A stretch of DNA of 64,000 bases from Bradyrhizobium barranii subsp. apii (GCF_011516635.5 NZ_CP096255.1:4896501-4960500); one strand, 5' to 3'; positions 8,453 through 17,698 are shown, numbered from the stretch's first letter. Numbers and translations are program-made. Notes: generated by a model from the letters alone, not told the origin.

Positions 8453-9247
8453 ATGAGTAAGATTGATCCCACCGCACGGGTCGCGGACGGCGCCGTGATC
8501 GGCGAGGGTACCGAGATCGGACCCTTCTGCATCATCGGTCCGAATGCCGTGATCGGCGCGAACTGCAAGCTGATCGGACAAGTCACGGTCATCGGCCACA
8601 CCTCGATCGGCGATGGCTGCGTGATCTCGCCCTTCGCGGTGCTGGGCGGCGCGCCCCAGGACCTCAGCTACAAGGGTGAGCCGACCAGGCTGGAGGTCGG
8701 TTCCGGCTGCACCATCCGCGAAGGCGCGACGATGAATGTCGGCACCATCAAGGGCGGCGGGCTGACGCGCGTCGGCAACGGCGGCTACTTCATGAACAAC
8801 AGCCATGTCGGCCATGACTGCATGGTCGGCAACAACGTGATCTTCGCGACCTCGGCGACGCTCGGCGGCCACTGCGAGATAGGCGATTTCGTCTATATCG
8901 GCGGCCTGTCGGCGGTGCATCAGCTCACGCGCATCGGCCCGCAGGTGATGGTCGGCGGCCTCTCGGGCGTGCGCGACGACATCATTCCGTTCGGCCTCGC
9001 CAACGGCCAGTATGCGGCGCTGGAAGGCCTCAATCTCATCGGGATGAAGCGGCGGCAGTTCACCAAGCAGCAGCGCGCGACTGTGCAATCGTTCTACCAA
9101 AAACTCTTCCACGGCCCCGGCACGTTCGCCGAGCGGCTCGCGGCGGCCCAGCCGCTCGCCAGCGAAGACCCCGCGATTGCCGAGATCCTCGACTTCATCG
9201 GCAAGCGCAAGCATCGCCCGATCTGTCTTCCCGCCATCGAGAAGTGA
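8453..9247 (+). CDS. lpxA: UDP-N-acetylglucosamine O-acyltransferase
   Basis: LpxA catalyses the first step of lipid A synthesis, moving a 3-hydroxyacyl chain from ACP to the 3-OH of UDP-GlcNAc. The 264 residues begin MSKIDPTARVADGAVIGEG and form a hexapeptide-repeat beta-helix (IGPFCIIGPNAVIGANC, IGQVTVIGHTSIGDGC). The catalytic His lies in NNSHVGHDCMVGN (about residues 117-129), and a C-terminal helical domain begins near GLNLIGMKRR. ATG 8453 is preferred; TTG 8450 directly before it is also possible. The nonamer TTGATGAGT occurs at the start and again 17 bp upstream. Confidence 0.95.
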   Translation: MSKIDPTARVADGAVIGEGTEIGPFCIIGPNAVIGANCKLIGQVTVIGHTSIGDGCVISPFAVLGGAPQDLSYKGEPTRLEVGSGCTIREGATMNVGTIKGGGLTRVGNGGYFMNNSHVGHDCMVGNNVIFATSATLGGHCEIGDFVYIGGLSAVHQLTRIGPQVMVGGLSGVRDDIIPFGLANGQYAALEGLNLIGMKRRQFTKQQRATVQSFYQKLFHGPGTFAERLAAAQPLASEDPAIAEILDFIGKRKHRPICLPAIEK

Positions 9248-9254
9248 TTTCGGG

Positions 9255-10124
9255 ATGGCCGCGGGCATGACATCGGCGGCTTCGGAGATTTCTTCGCCGG
9301 TCGGCGTCGTCGCCGGCGGCGGCGCCATGCCGTTCGCGGTCGCCGATTCGCTTGCCGCGCGCGGCATCACGCCGGTGCTGTTCCCGCTGCGTGGCGCCTG
9401 CGATCCGACGCGGGTGGAGCAGTTCCGCCATCGCTGGATCTCGGTCGGCCAGCTCGGCCGTGCCATGCGGCTGTTCCGCGAGGAGGGCTGCCGCGATCTG
9501 ATCTTCATCGGTACATTGGTGCGGCCTGCGCTGTCCGAAATAAGGTTCGACGTCACGACACTGCGCCTGCTCGGCAACGTCATCCGCGCCTTCCGCGGCG
9601 GCGACGATCATCTGTTGTCCGGCGTCGGGCGCATTCTCGAGCAAGGCGGCTTTCGCATGGTCGGCATCAAGGATGTTGCGCCGGATCTGCTGATGCCCGA
9701 GGGCTGCATCAGCCGCGCCTGGCCGAACGACAACAGCAAGGCCGACATCGAGCGCGGCCGCGCGGTGCTGACCGCGCTCGGCCCGTTCGACATCGGCCAA
9801 GCCGCGGTCGTGATCGACGGCCATGTAGTGGCGATCGAGGATATCGAGGGCACCGACGCGCTGCTCGCGCGCGTGGCACGCCTGCGCGAGGAGGGGCGCA
9901 TCCGCGCTGCGACAGGACGCGGGGTGCTGGTGAAGGTACCGAAGAGCGGGCAAGATTTGCGCTTCGACCTGCCGACGATCGGTCCGCGTACCCTGGAGGG
10001 CGTCGCTCGAGCTGGACTGGCCGGCATTGCCGTCGTCGCCGGCAACACCATCGCCGCCGAGCCGCAGGCGATGATCTCGCTCGCCGACGCCAAATATCTC
10101 TTCGTCATCGGCCTGACGGCATGA
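9255..10124 (+). CDS. lpxI: UDP-2,3-diacylglucosamine diphosphatase LpxI
   Basis: LpxI (formerly DUF1009) hydrolyses UDP-2,3-diacylglucosamine to lipid X and UMP, and replaces LpxH in many alphaproteobacteria. The 289-residue protein shows PVGVVAGGGAMPFAVADSLA at the N-terminus, DDHLLSGVGRILEQGGF and GIKDVAPDLLMPEG in the middle, and a conserved C-terminal domain with GVLVKVPKSGQDLRFDLPTI and GPRTLEGVARAGLAGIAVVA. It starts 7 bp after lpxA and its TGA overlaps the lpxB ATG, as expected for consecutive pathway steps. ATG 9267 is an alternative start. Confidence 0.94.
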   Translation: MAAGMTSAASEISSPVGVVAGGGAMPFAVADSLAARGITPVLFPLRGACDPTRVEQFRHRWISVGQLGRAMRLFREEGCRDLIFIGTLVRPALSEIRFDVTTLRLLGNVIRAFRGGDDHLLSGVGRILEQGGFRMVGIKDVAPDLLMPEGCISRAWPNDNSKADIERGRAVLTALGPFDIGQAAVVIDGHVVAIEDIEGTDALLARVARLREEGRIRAATGRGVLVKVPKSGQDLRFDLPTIGPRTLEGVARAGLAGIAVVAGNTIAAEPQAMISLADAKYLFVIGLTA

Positions 10125-11302
10125 TGCAGAGCCGCGATCCCAAGCGGAAGATCTTCCTGATCGCGACGGAGGAATCCGGCGACCGGCTCGGCAGCGCCTT
10201 GATGAAAGTGTTGCGCCAGCGGCTCGGCGACGGCGTGCAGTTTGTGGGCGTCGGCGGCCGGACCATGGCGCGTGAGGGGCTCGAGACGCTGTTTCCGATC
10301 GAGGAGCTGTCGATCGTCGGCTTCGCCGGGGTCGTCCAGCAGTTGCCGAAGATTTTGCGGCTGATCCGCCAGACCGCGGATGCCGTGACTACGGCCGCAC
10401 CCGACGCGCTCGTCATCATCGACAGTCCCGATTTCACCCATCGCGTCGCCCGCCGCGTGCGCGCGAAGACGCCGGAGATCCCGATTGTCGACTACGTGGC
10501 GCCGCAGCTCTGGGCCTGGCGACCCGGGCGGGCGCGCACCATGCGCCGCTATGTCGATCACGTGCTCGGCCTGCTGCCGTTCGAGCCGGAGGAATACCAC
10601 AAGCTCGGCGGGCCGCCATGCAGCTATGTCGGCCATCCCCTGATCGAGCAATTGCCGTCGCTGCGCCCGAACGCGGAGGAGCAGCGGCGCCGTGATGTCG
10701 AGCCGCCGGTTCTGCTGGTGCTGCCCGGCAGCCGCCGCAGCGAGATCCGGCACCATCTCGACGTGTTTGGCGCGACGCTCGGACGGCTCCAGGCCGAAGG
10801 CCGCGCCTTCGAACTGAAGCTCCCGACCATGCCGCATCTCGAAGCCACCATCCGCGAAGGCATCGCGAGCTGGCCGGTCAAGCCGCAAATCGTGGTCGGC
10901 GAGACCGAGAGGCGCGCCGCGTTCCGAACCGCGCGCGCGGCGCTGGCCAAATCCGGCACCGTGACGCTGGAGCTCGCGCTGTCCGGCATTCCGATGGTGA
11001 CGGCCTATCGCGTCGGCGCGATCGAAGCCTTCATCCTGCGCCGCGCGATCCGCGTCTCCTCGGTGATCCTCGCCAATCTCGTGATCGGCGAGGATGTCGT
11101 TCCGGAGTTCTTGCAGGAGGACTGCGTACCGGAGAAGCTGGCGCCGGCACTGTCGGAGCTGCTCACGGACACGCCGCTGCGCAAACGACAGGTCGAAGCC
11201 TTCGCCAGGCTCGACACTATCATGTCTACCGGCAACAAGTCGCCGAGCGTGCTCGCCGCCGACATCGTGCTCGCGACGATGCGCAAGGGCAGGCGGCAAT
11301 AG
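10121..11302 (+). CDS. lpxB: Lipid-A-disaccharide synthase
   Basis: LpxB joins lipid X and UDP-2,3-diacylglucosamine into the beta-1,6-linked disaccharide on the cytosolic face of the inner membrane. The 393 residues start KIFLIATEESGDRLGSALM, typical of family 19 glycosyltransferases. They also contain FVGVGGRTMAREGLETLFPI, SVVAPQLWAW-like DYVAPQLWAWRPGRA, LVLPGSRRSEIRHHLDVF and AKSGTVTLELALSGIPMV, the nucleotide-sugar site. The ATGA overlap with lpxI sets the start. It is the last gene of the plus-strand lipid A operon; a palindromic repeat follows within 10 bp. Confidence 0.96.
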   Translation: MMQSRDPKRKIFLIATEESGDRLGSALMKVLRQRLGDGVQFVGVGGRTMAREGLETLFPIEELSIVGFAGVVQQLPKILRLIRQTADAVTTAAPDALVIIDSPDFTHRVARRVRAKTPEIPIVDYVAPQLWAWRPGRARTMRRYVDHVLGLLPFEPEEYHKLGGPPCSYVGHPLIEQLPSLRPNAEEQRRRDVEPPVLLVLPGSRRSEIRHHLDVFGATLGRLQAEGRAFELKLPTMPHLEATIREGIASWPVKPQIVVGETERRAAFRTARAALAKSGTVTLELALSGIPMVTAYRVGAIEAFILRRAIRVSSVILANLVIGEDVVPEFLQEDCVPEKLAPALSELLTDTPLRKRQVEAFARLDTIMSTGNKSPSVLAADIVLATMRKGRRQ

Positions 11303-11310
11303 ACGGCTTC

Positions 11311-11396
11311 GTAGGGTGGGCAAAGCGAAAGCGTGCACACAACCTCTCCGTAACCGAGAAAGAAATGGTGGGCACGCTGCGCTTTGCCCACCCTAC
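11311..11396. repeat. Palindromic repeat, GTAGGGTGGGCAAAGC type, copy 1
   Basis: GTAGGGTGGGCAAAGC (11311-11326) and its perfect complement GCTTTGCCCACCCTAC (11381-11396) bracket 54 bp that contain further pairing (GCGTGC with GCACGC). It lies between the convergent lpxB and SDR genes and may serve as a bidirectional terminator. A second copy is at 18119-18203. Confidence 0.75.
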
Positions 11397-11400
11397 AGTC

Positions 11401-12168
11401 CTAGGCGAGGCCGCCGTCGACCCGAAAACACTGGCTGGTGATACGCTGGCTCTCGTCGGATGCGAGAAACAGCACCATGCTGGCGATGTCTTCCGGCGTC
11501 ACCGCATCGGGAACGGCCTGGCGGGTGCGCAGCTCGGAGATCTTCTGCTCGTCCGGAAACCAGAGCCGGCGCTGGCGCTCGGTGATCACCATGCCGGGCG
11601 CGATCGCGTTGACGCGAATGCGGTCGGAGCCGACTGACCTGGCCAGCGAGTTGGTGAAGCCGACGATCGCCGCCTTCGCCGCGGCATAGACCGGCAGCGC
11701 CGGCGCGCCGCGGATCCACGCCACCGACGACATGTTGATGATCGAGCCGCCGCCGCGCGCCTGCATCTGCGGCACCACCGCCTGGGCCGCAAAGAAGACG
11801 TGCTTGAGATTGACGCCGATCGTCCAGTCGAATTCGGCCGGCGTCACCTCGGCCAGGACCTGACGCTGGTCGTTGGCGGCATTGTTGACGAGGACTGCGG
11901 CATCGCCGAGCGATCCGTGCACCCGCGCCACGGCAGCGCGCAAGGCGTCGATGTCGAGGAGGTCGCAGGGCACAAACAGGGGCGCGGAGCCGGATGAGGT
12001 CGCGACGTCCCGCACCAGCGCTTCGCCGGCACTCGCATCGATGTCGAGGAAGGCGACGCGGGCGCCCTGGGTCGCGAAGGCGCGCACGAAGGCGGCACCG
12101 ATGCCGCTGGCGCCACCTGTGATCAACACCACGCGGCCGGCAAGGCTGGGAAAGATGGTCCGGGTCAT
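11401..12168 (-). CDS. SDR family oxidoreductase
   Basis: A classical short-chain dehydrogenase of 255 residues. It has the Rossmann motif TGGASGIGAAFVRAFA (about residues 17-32), an Asp after the second strand (FLDIDAS, suggesting NAD(H) preference), NNAAND, the active Ser in INMSSVAW, the YAAAK catalytic pair (about residues 156-160) and PGMV. Its start overlaps the stop of the ABC ATPase gene (ATGA, 12165-12168), so it belongs to the sugar-uptake operon and probably oxidises the imported sugar or polyol. The substrate cannot be read from the sequence. Confidence 0.88.
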   Translation of the reverse strand: MTRTIFPSLAGRVVLITGGASGIGAAFVRAFATQGARVAFLDIDASAGEALVRDVATSSGSAPLFVPCDLLDIDALRAAVARVHGSLGDAAVLVNNAANDQRQVLAEVTPAEFDWTIGVNLKHVFFAAQAVVPQMQARGGGSIINMSSVAWIRGAPALPVYAAAKAAIVGFTNSLARSVGSDRIRVNAIAPGMVITERQRRLWFPDEQKISELRTRQAVPDAVTPEDIASMVLFLASDESQRITSQCFRVDGGLA

Positions 12169-13274
12169 GCGATCAGCCGCTCCGTCTCGGGGTCAAACAG
12201 GCAAATGCGCCGCGTGTCGAGCGCGAAGGTGGCGGTCGCGCCGGGCGCGGGACGGATATCCGGCGTGATGCGCGCCAGCGCAGTCTCGCCGCCGAGACGC
12301 AGCAGCACGATTGTCTCGGCGCCGGTCGGCTCGATCATCTCGACCGGCGCGTTGACGAGGACGGGCGCCTCGCCGGAAAAGACGCGGCTGGCCTCGGCGA
12401 TGCATTCCGGCCTGATCCCGACGACCACCTCGCGGCCGAGATAAGATGTTGCCGCGTCGTGTCCATGCAGGCGCAGACGAACTTCGTCGGGTCGCCCCGC
12501 GCCGATTACGGCCACAGGTCCGCCGCTATCGGCCTCGAGCCGCCCCGGCATGGTGTTCATCGGCGGCGAACCCATGAAGCGGGCGACGAACAGATTGGCC
12601 GGATAGCGGTACACCGTGTCCGGATCGGCGAACTGCTGCACCACGCCCCGATGCATCACGGCGATGCGCGTTGCCATCGTCATCGCCTCGATCTGATCGT
12701 GGGTGACATAGACGATGGTGGCGCCGATGCGCTGGTGCAGCCGCTTGATCTCCATCCGCATCTCGACGCGCAACTTCGCATCGAGGTTGGAGAGCGGCTC
12801 GTCGAACAGGAAGAGCAGGGGATCGCGCACCAGCGCCCGGCCCATCGCCACGCGCTGGCGTTGCCCGCCGGACAATTGCGACGGCTTGCGACCGAGCAGG
12901 GGCTCGATCTGGAGGAGGCGAGCCACACTCGCCAGCGCCTTCTCCTGCTCCGCCTTCGGAACGTGACGGCATTCCATGCCGAAGGTGATGTTCTGGCGCA
13001 CCGTCATCGACGGATAGAGCGCGTAGGACTGGAACACCATGGCGATGTCGCGATCCTTGGGCGGGACGTCGTTGACGACGCGTCCGCCGATCTCGATCGT
13101 TCCGTCACTCGGACGATCGAGCCCGGCGACGATGTTGAGCAGGGTGGACTTGCCACAGCCGGATGGCCCGACCAGCACGGTGAACTCGCCGCTCTCGATG
13201 TCGAGGTTGATGCCCTTCAGCACCTCCAGATTGGCGTAGCGCTTGGACAGGGTGCGAATGCTCAGTGTTGCCAT
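12165..13274 (-). CDS. Carbohydrate ABC transporter ATP-binding protein (MalK/UgpC type)
   Basis: This is the ATPase of a carbohydrate importer at the inner membrane. It has Walker A GPSGCGKSTLL (about residues 37-47), Q-loop FQSYALYPSMTVRQN, signature LSGGQRQRVAMGRALV, Walker B FLFDEPLSNLDA and H-loop TIVYVTHDQIEAM. The C-terminal third (from about 240) is the TOBE/MalK-like regulatory domain, giving 369 residues in all. It starts 10 bp after the MalG-type permease gene. The operon context indicates sugar or polyol import; the UgpC/MalK subgroup cannot be resolved further. Confidence 0.93.
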   Translation of the reverse strand: MATLSIRTLSKRYANLEVLKGINLDIESGEFTVLVGPSGCGKSTLLNIVAGLDRPSDGTIEIGGRVVNDVPPKDRDIAMVFQSYALYPSMTVRQNITFGMECRHVPKAEQEKALASVARLLQIEPLLGRKPSQLSGGQRQRVAMGRALVRDPLLFLFDEPLSNLDAKLRVEMRMEIKRLHQRIGATIVYVTHDQIEAMTMATRIAVMHRGVVQQFADPDTVYRYPANLFVARFMGSPPMNTMPGRLEADSGGPVAVIGAGRPDEVRLRLHGHDAATSYLGREVVVGIRPECIAEASRVFSGEAPVLVNAPVEMIEPTGAETIVLLRLGGETALARITPDIRPAPGATATFALDTRRICLFDPETERLIA

Positions 13275-13284
13275 GACGACCCCA

Positions 13285-14142
13285 TCATTTCACTGCGCCG
13301 GCGGTCAGGCCGCGCACGAAGTACCGTCCGCCGAGGAGATAGATCAGCAAAGTGGGCAGCGCTGCGATGATCACCGCGGCGCTCTGCACGCCATGCTGCG
13401 GAATGTCCGCAATTGCGGCAGAGAGCGCGATGAGCGCGGCCGTGACGGGCTGCTGCTGGCCGGTGGTGAATGTCACGCCATAGAGGAACTCGTTCCAGAT
13501 ATGCGTGAATTGCCAGATCACGGTGACGATCAGAATAGGAGCCGAGAGCGGCAGGATGATGCGCCAGAAAATGCGAAAGAACCCGGCGCCATCGATGCGT
13601 GCGGCTCTGATCAACTCGTGTGGAATGGCGACATAGTAGTTTCGGCAGAACAGCGTGGTGAAGGAGAGCCCCTGGATCGTGTGAATCAGCACGAGGCCCG
13701 TCAGCGTGTTGATGAGACCGGTGTCCCGCAGCACGATGGTCCAGGGAAGCAGGCGCATCTGCTGGGGAAGGAAGAGGCCGAGGGTCACGATACCGTAGAT
13801 CCAGCTATCGCCGCGAAAGCGCCAGAGCGACACGGCGTAACCGGCGACAGCGCCGAGCAGGGTCGAGAAAATCGTCGCCGGGATGGTGACGAGCGCGGAG
13901 TTCAGCATGTACGGCCGGATGCCGGCGCAGGTCTCAGCGACGCAGAAGCCGCTCCAGGCCTTGGCGTAGTTGCTCCAGGCCAAATGTTGCGGCCAGCCGA
14001 TCATCGAACCCTGCGCGATCTCCTCGTTGGTGCGGAGAGAGTTCAGGACGACAACAACGAGTGGCGCGAGATAGGCTGCAGCGAACAATGTCACGACGAG
14101 ATAGATCAGAATTCGGCTCGGTGCGAAGCTGCGGTCACGCAT
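13285..14142 (-). CDS. Carbohydrate ABC transporter permease (MalG type)
   Basis: An inner-membrane permease of 285 residues from ATG 14142, which lies 8 bp inside the preceding permease gene. The N-terminus MRDRSFAPSRILIYLVVTLF leads into the first membrane helix. The coupling loop shows HELIRAARIDGAGFFRIFWR, the EAA motif that docks on the ATPase, followed by ILPLSAPILIVTVIWQF. The C-terminus RYFVRGLTAGAVK is the usual MalG-like ending. Together with the neighbouring MalF-type permease it forms the channel. Confidence 0.92.
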   Translation of the reverse strand: MRDRSFAPSRILIYLVVTLFAAAYLAPLVVVVLNSLRTNEEIAQGSMIGWPQHLAWSNYAKAWSGFCVAETCAGIRPYMLNSALVTIPATIFSTLLGAVAGYAVSLWRFRGDSWIYGIVTLGLFLPQQMRLLPWTIVLRDTGLINTLTGLVLIHTIQGLSFTTLFCRNYYVAIPHELIRAARIDGAGFFRIFWRIILPLSAPILIVTVIWQFTHIWNEFLYGVTFTTGQQQPVTAALIALSAAIADIPQHGVQSAAVIIAALPTLLIYLLGGRYFVRGLTAGAVK

Positions 14143-15055
14143 GGGTGGCCTGCCTTCGCTGGACATAACGCCACGCCGCATAGGGCAGCAGCACCGCGAG
14201 CAGGATGAGCAGCATGAGCACCGCCGCCGCGGCGCCCCGGCCGAGCTGGCTGCGCTGGAACATGAGGTCGTAGACGACAAGGGCCGGCAGCTGGGTCGCG
14301 ATTCCCGGCCCGCCATTGGTGAGCGCACGGACGAGGTCGAAGGCCGAGATCGCGAACTGCAACTGGACGACGACGACGGTGATGGTGATCGGCCAGAGCG
14401 TCGGCAGAATGACCCGCCAATAGCTTCGGACCGGTCCGGCGCCGTCGATCTGGGCGGCCTTGATGATGTCGGAATCGACGGAGCGAAGGCCGGCGAGGAA
14501 GAGCGCCATGGCGAAGCCCGAGGATTGCCAGATCGCAGCAATCACGATCGTCCAGATCGCCATGTCGCGGTCGATCAGCCAGTCGAACCGGAAGGTGGTC
14601 CAGCCGAGATCATGGACGAGCTTCTGGATCCCGATGCCGGGATTGAGTAGCCAGCTCCAGACCGTGCCGGTGACGACGAACGACACCGCAAGCGGATACA
14701 GGAAGATGGACCGCAGCACATTCTCGCCGCGAATGCGCTGATCGAGCAGGATCGCCAGCATAAGGCCGGTGATCAAACTCAGCAGCACGAAAGCACTGCC
14801 AAACAGCAGCAGATTGTCGAAGGCGATCTGCCAGTTCCGCGATGCCAGGACCGCGTTGTAGTTGCGCAAACCCACCCAGCCGGAGACCGGAACAAGCGTC
14901 GAGGGCGTGAACGAAATCCAGATCGTCCACAGCGAAAACGAAATGAGATGCGCAGCCGACAACAGCAGTGGCACCCAGATCATCAGATATTCGGGCAGCC
15001 GGCGCACGAGATCAGACGTCGCCGGCCGCGTTGCTGTGGAGACGGTGTCGGTCAA
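14135..15055 (-). CDS. Carbohydrate ABC transporter permease (MalF/UgpA type)
   Basis: The partner inner-membrane permease has 306 residues and six predicted membrane segments. Landmarks are LRNYNAVLASRNWQIAFDNL near the N-terminal third, the LYPLAVSFVVTGTVWSWLLN helix, and the EAA loop DIIKAAQIDGAGPVRSYWRV followed by ILPTLWPITITV. Its start overlaps the solute-binding gene stop by 4 bp (15052-15055), and its end overlaps the second permease by 8 bp, so all are translated as one operon. Confidence 0.92.
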   Translation of the reverse strand: MTDTVSTATRPATSDLVRRLPEYLMIWVPLLLSAAHLISFSLWTIWISFTPSTLVPVSGWVGLRNYNAVLASRNWQIAFDNLLLFGSAFVLLSLITGLMLAILLDQRIRGENVLRSIFLYPLAVSFVVTGTVWSWLLNPGIGIQKLVHDLGWTTFRFDWLIDRDMAIWTIVIAAIWQSSGFAMALFLAGLRSVDSDIIKAAQIDGAGPVRSYWRVILPTLWPITITVVVVQLQFAISAFDLVRALTNGGPGIATQLPALVVYDLMFQRSQLGRGAAAAVLMLLILLAVLLPYAAWRYVQRRQATHA

Positions 15056-16338
15056 CGCGAACCCTCGACGGCCTCGGCGAGGCGGGTGACCGCCTGCTCC
15101 GGCGTGATCGTCTTGTTCTTCACATACTCGGTGAGCACGTCGATCATCGCGGCCGTCAGGCCGTTTTCCGGTGCCATATTGTGCGCAAGACTCAGGACGG
15201 CCTGATTGTTGGCGACAGCGTCCTTGAGCGCGGCTGCGGTCCGCCGTTGACCGTCCGACCAGCCCTCACCGGAGAGGTCGACATCGGTGCGCACCGGGAT
15301 CGATCCCGTGATCTGCGAGTACATGGTCTGGATCGCCGGATCCATGACGAGCTGGGCCATCAACGTCTGACCGGCCTGGAGATCCGGCTCCTTGCGCTGC
15401 CAGAAGATGAAGGCGTCGGCATTCAACAGGAAGACCGGTTTGCCATTGTCGCTCGGGCCCGGCGTGATCATGAAGTCGTCGAACTTGAAACCGGCGTTAC
15501 GCAACACGCCCTGCGCCCACCCGCCCATGATCATCATGCCCATGTCGCCGTCGACGAAGCGCTTCAAATTGGTGGCGTAGGGTTGGGCACCGACGTTGGG
15601 GTCCATCCAGTTGGCGATCTTGCGGACCTGGACGAAGGCAGCCTTGATCTCGGGGCCCTCCAGGGCCTTCTTGTCGAGATTCATGATGGCCGCACGGTAT
15701 GCCGTGGGACTGATGCCGGCCAAAGAGGCCTCGAATTTCTGCCCGTCATCGGGGCGGGTGCCGCCGTTGGCGATGGGGTAGGTGATGCCGCCCGCCTTCA
15801 TCTTGTCGGCGAGATCGTTGAAGTCGGCCCAGGTGACCGGGACCTTGTCGGCCTTGGCCTTGTCCATCGCGCGCTTGGAGAGAAACAGCATGTTGGTGCT
15901 GTAGATCTGCAACGGCAGCGCAATCCACTTGCCGCCCGGCTTGTGCAATTTTGCGAGGTCCGGAGCGACAACCTTTTCATAGCCGGCGGCCGCGACGAGG
16001 GCGTCGAGATCGACGGTCGGGGCGATCTTCGACCAGGCCGCAATCTCGGGGCCCTTCAGCTGCGAACAGGCCGGCGGATCGCCGGCGATGATCTGGGCGC
16101 GCAGCTTGTTCATCATCTCGGTGGTGAAGCCGGGGACGGGCGAGTGCTGCCAGACGCCGCCTTTCTCCTCGAACTTCTTGCCGAGTGCGGTGATCGCCGC
16201 GCCATCGCTGCCTGCGGACCATTGCGAGATCGCGGTGAGGCGCGGCTTGGCCGCGCCTTGCGCGCGGGCGAATGCCGGTAATGCGAGTGCGGCCGCAGAT
16301 CCAGCGAGTAGACGGCGCCTTGTTGTCGTGATCGGCAT
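15052..16338 (-). CDS. Extracellular solute-binding protein (family 1), Tat-type signal
   Basis: This is the periplasmic receptor for the sugar importer. The N-terminus MPITTTRRRLLAGSAAALAL has a twin-arginine-like pattern, followed by a hydrophobic stretch ending PAFARA. The mature protein shows LTAISQWSAGSDGAAITALG, FEEKGGVWQHSPVPGF and a C-terminal helix-rich lobe (TEYVKNKTITPEQAV). Its 428 residues fit the family that binds oligosaccharides or sugar alcohols. A good ribosome site (GGGAGGAACTGCC) precedes ATG 16338. The ligand is unknown; the ROK regulator upstream suggests a carbohydrate. Confidence 0.92.
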   Translation of the reverse strand: MPITTTRRRLLAGSAAALALPAFARAQGAAKPRLTAISQWSAGSDGAAITALGKKFEEKGGVWQHSPVPGFTTEMMNKLRAQIIAGDPPACSQLKGPEIAAWSKIAPTVDLDALVAAAGYEKVVAPDLAKLHKPGGKWIALPLQIYSTNMLFLSKRAMDKAKADKVPVTWADFNDLADKMKAGGITYPIANGGTRPDDGQKFEASLAGISPTAYRAAIMNLDKKALEGPEIKAAFVQVRKIANWMDPNVGAQPYATNLKRFVDGDMGMMIMGGWAQGVLRNAGFKFDDFMITPGPSDNGKPVFLLNADAFIFWQRKEPDLQAGQTLMAQLVMDPAIQTMYSQITGSIPVRTDVDLSGEGWSDGQRRTAAALKDAVANNQAVLSLAHNMAPENGLTAAMIDVLTEYVKNKTITPEQAVTRLAEAVEGSR

Positions 16339-16396
16339 GGCAGTTCCTCCCGGTGTGAACTTTCTTGGCGCGTTGAGCCACGCGGCTCAGGGCATG

Positions 16397-17587
16397 TCAG
16401 GCGGCCTCCGTCGAAGCCGCGGGCATCCCGCCGCGGCTGGCGAGACAAAAGGCGGCGAAGGCGAGAGCTGCTTGCGGATCGTTACCGTTCGAGGGCGGCA
16501 CGAAGGCGAGCGACACCTGCGCCAGTTTCCGCCCGCCGAGAAGGCAGGCGTCGATCCCATCGACCACCGCTTTGCGATCCTCTTCCGAGAGAAGCGACGG
16601 CCAGCCGCTGATCGCGACGCCGTTGCACGGCTTCACGTTCAGCGTGTTGCCGATCGAAAGGCCCAGCCGGAACAGGCGCTGGCGCAACTCCTGGCGCATT
16701 CGCGACGAGCGCGGGATCGTGCTCACCCATTCGCCGCCGAGCTGGAGCAATTCGGCTTCAGTTACGCCGAGGAGCTCGGCGAGGGCCGGAAGCGACGTAT
16801 AGGCCTCGACGCAGCCATGATGACCGCAGCGGCAGCGCGGCCCGTCGGCATTGAAAACCATATGGCCGAGCTCGACCGGCTGCGGGGCATCGGCCTCCAG
16901 CGGATCGTCCATCCAGGCGCCGGCAACGCCCTGGCCGACGAAGACGAAGAGATGTGCGCTGCTGAAGGGATAGTCCTGCGTGCGGCAGCGGTGAAACGTG
17001 GCGTGTGCGACCACCGAGTTGGTGAACTCGACCGGCACGCCGGCGAACATTCCGCCGAGCATGTCGCCGATGCGTTCGACGTCGCACGGAATGATCGGAT
17101 TGCCCGCGGCGCTCAGGCGGCCGAGGCCGGGAATGGTGATGCCGATCTGCGCGAGACTGATGCGGCGGCGGCGCGTCCAGTCGCGCAGCAAGGTGAGGGC
17201 TTCGCGGAACACCCGGCCGACGGTCTCGACGGTCGGCTTCTTCAGCAACGGAACACGCTCGGTGTAGTGCATTTCGCCCGACATGCCGCCAACGCCCACG
17301 CTGAGCCACTGGCCGGTCAGCTCAAGGGCTGCGAGCGCCACGGAGCCATCGAGCGACACGAGGCCTGTCGGACCGCCGACATAGGGGGCAGGGCGCCGCA
17401 CTTCCTCGATCAGGCCTTCGGCTTTCAGATCAAACAGGATGCGCGACAGGCTCGCCTCGGACAGGCGCACGGCCTTGGCCAGCGGCGGCCGGAACGAGCC
17501 GCCGGACTGGAGCAAGTGAGTCAAAATGGCAGCGCGCGTCTGCCGCCGACTTCTCGGCTGCTCCGGCATTTCCATCCCTGTCGTCAT
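16397..17587 (-). CDS. ROK family transcriptional regulator
   Basis: An N-terminal winged helix-turn-helix (about residues 14-62: RQTRAAILTHLLQSGGSFRP, then LSRILFDLKAEGLIEE) is joined to a ROK sugar-kinase-like domain. The domain carries the zinc motif CRCGHHGCVEAYTS (about residues 256-269) and DGPR before it. The ATP-binding loop expected of active kinases is not obvious, so a repressor role is likely. It is the first gene of the sugar operon and probably controls it in response to the sugar. A perfect palindrome overlaps its start codon. Later in-frame ATGs at 17575 and 17569 would place the palindrome upstream of the coding region. Confidence 0.88.
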   Translation of the reverse strand: MTTGMEMPEQPRSRRQTRAAILTHLLQSGGSFRPPLAKAVRLSEASLSRILFDLKAEGLIEEVRRPAPYVGGPTGLVSLDGSVALAALELTGQWLSVGVGGMSGEMHYTERVPLLKKPTVETVGRVFREALTLLRDWTRRRRISLAQIGITIPGLGRLSAAGNPIIPCDVERIGDMLGGMFAGVPVEFTNSVVAHATFHRCRTQDYPFSSAHLFVFVGQGVAGAWMDDPLEADAPQPVELGHMVFNADGPRCRCGHHGCVEAYTSLPALAELLGVTEAELLQLGGEWVSTIPRSSRMRQELRQRLFRLGLSIGNTLNVKPCNGVAISGWPSLLSEEDRKAVVDGIDACLLGGRKLAQVSLAFVPPSNGNDPQAALAFAAFCLASRGGMPAASTEAA

Positions 17588-17606
17588 TCTTACTTAGTGT
17601 AAGAAT
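17586..17606. promoter_or_regulatory. Perfect palindrome at the ROK gene start, candidate operator
   Basis: ATTCTTAC (17586-17593), TTAGT and GTAAGAAT (17599-17606) form perfect 8-bp arms with a 5-bp spacer. The site overlaps the ATG at 17585-17587. Its position suggests autoregulation by the ROK protein. Confidence 0.55.
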
Positions 17607-17698
17607 TTGCGCGCGGAGCGTTTCGACTGTCAAGCGATTGCGGACGCGATGAGCCGACTTGTTGTTGTGCGTGGCAGCAAGATGAGGCGAAGAACCGA

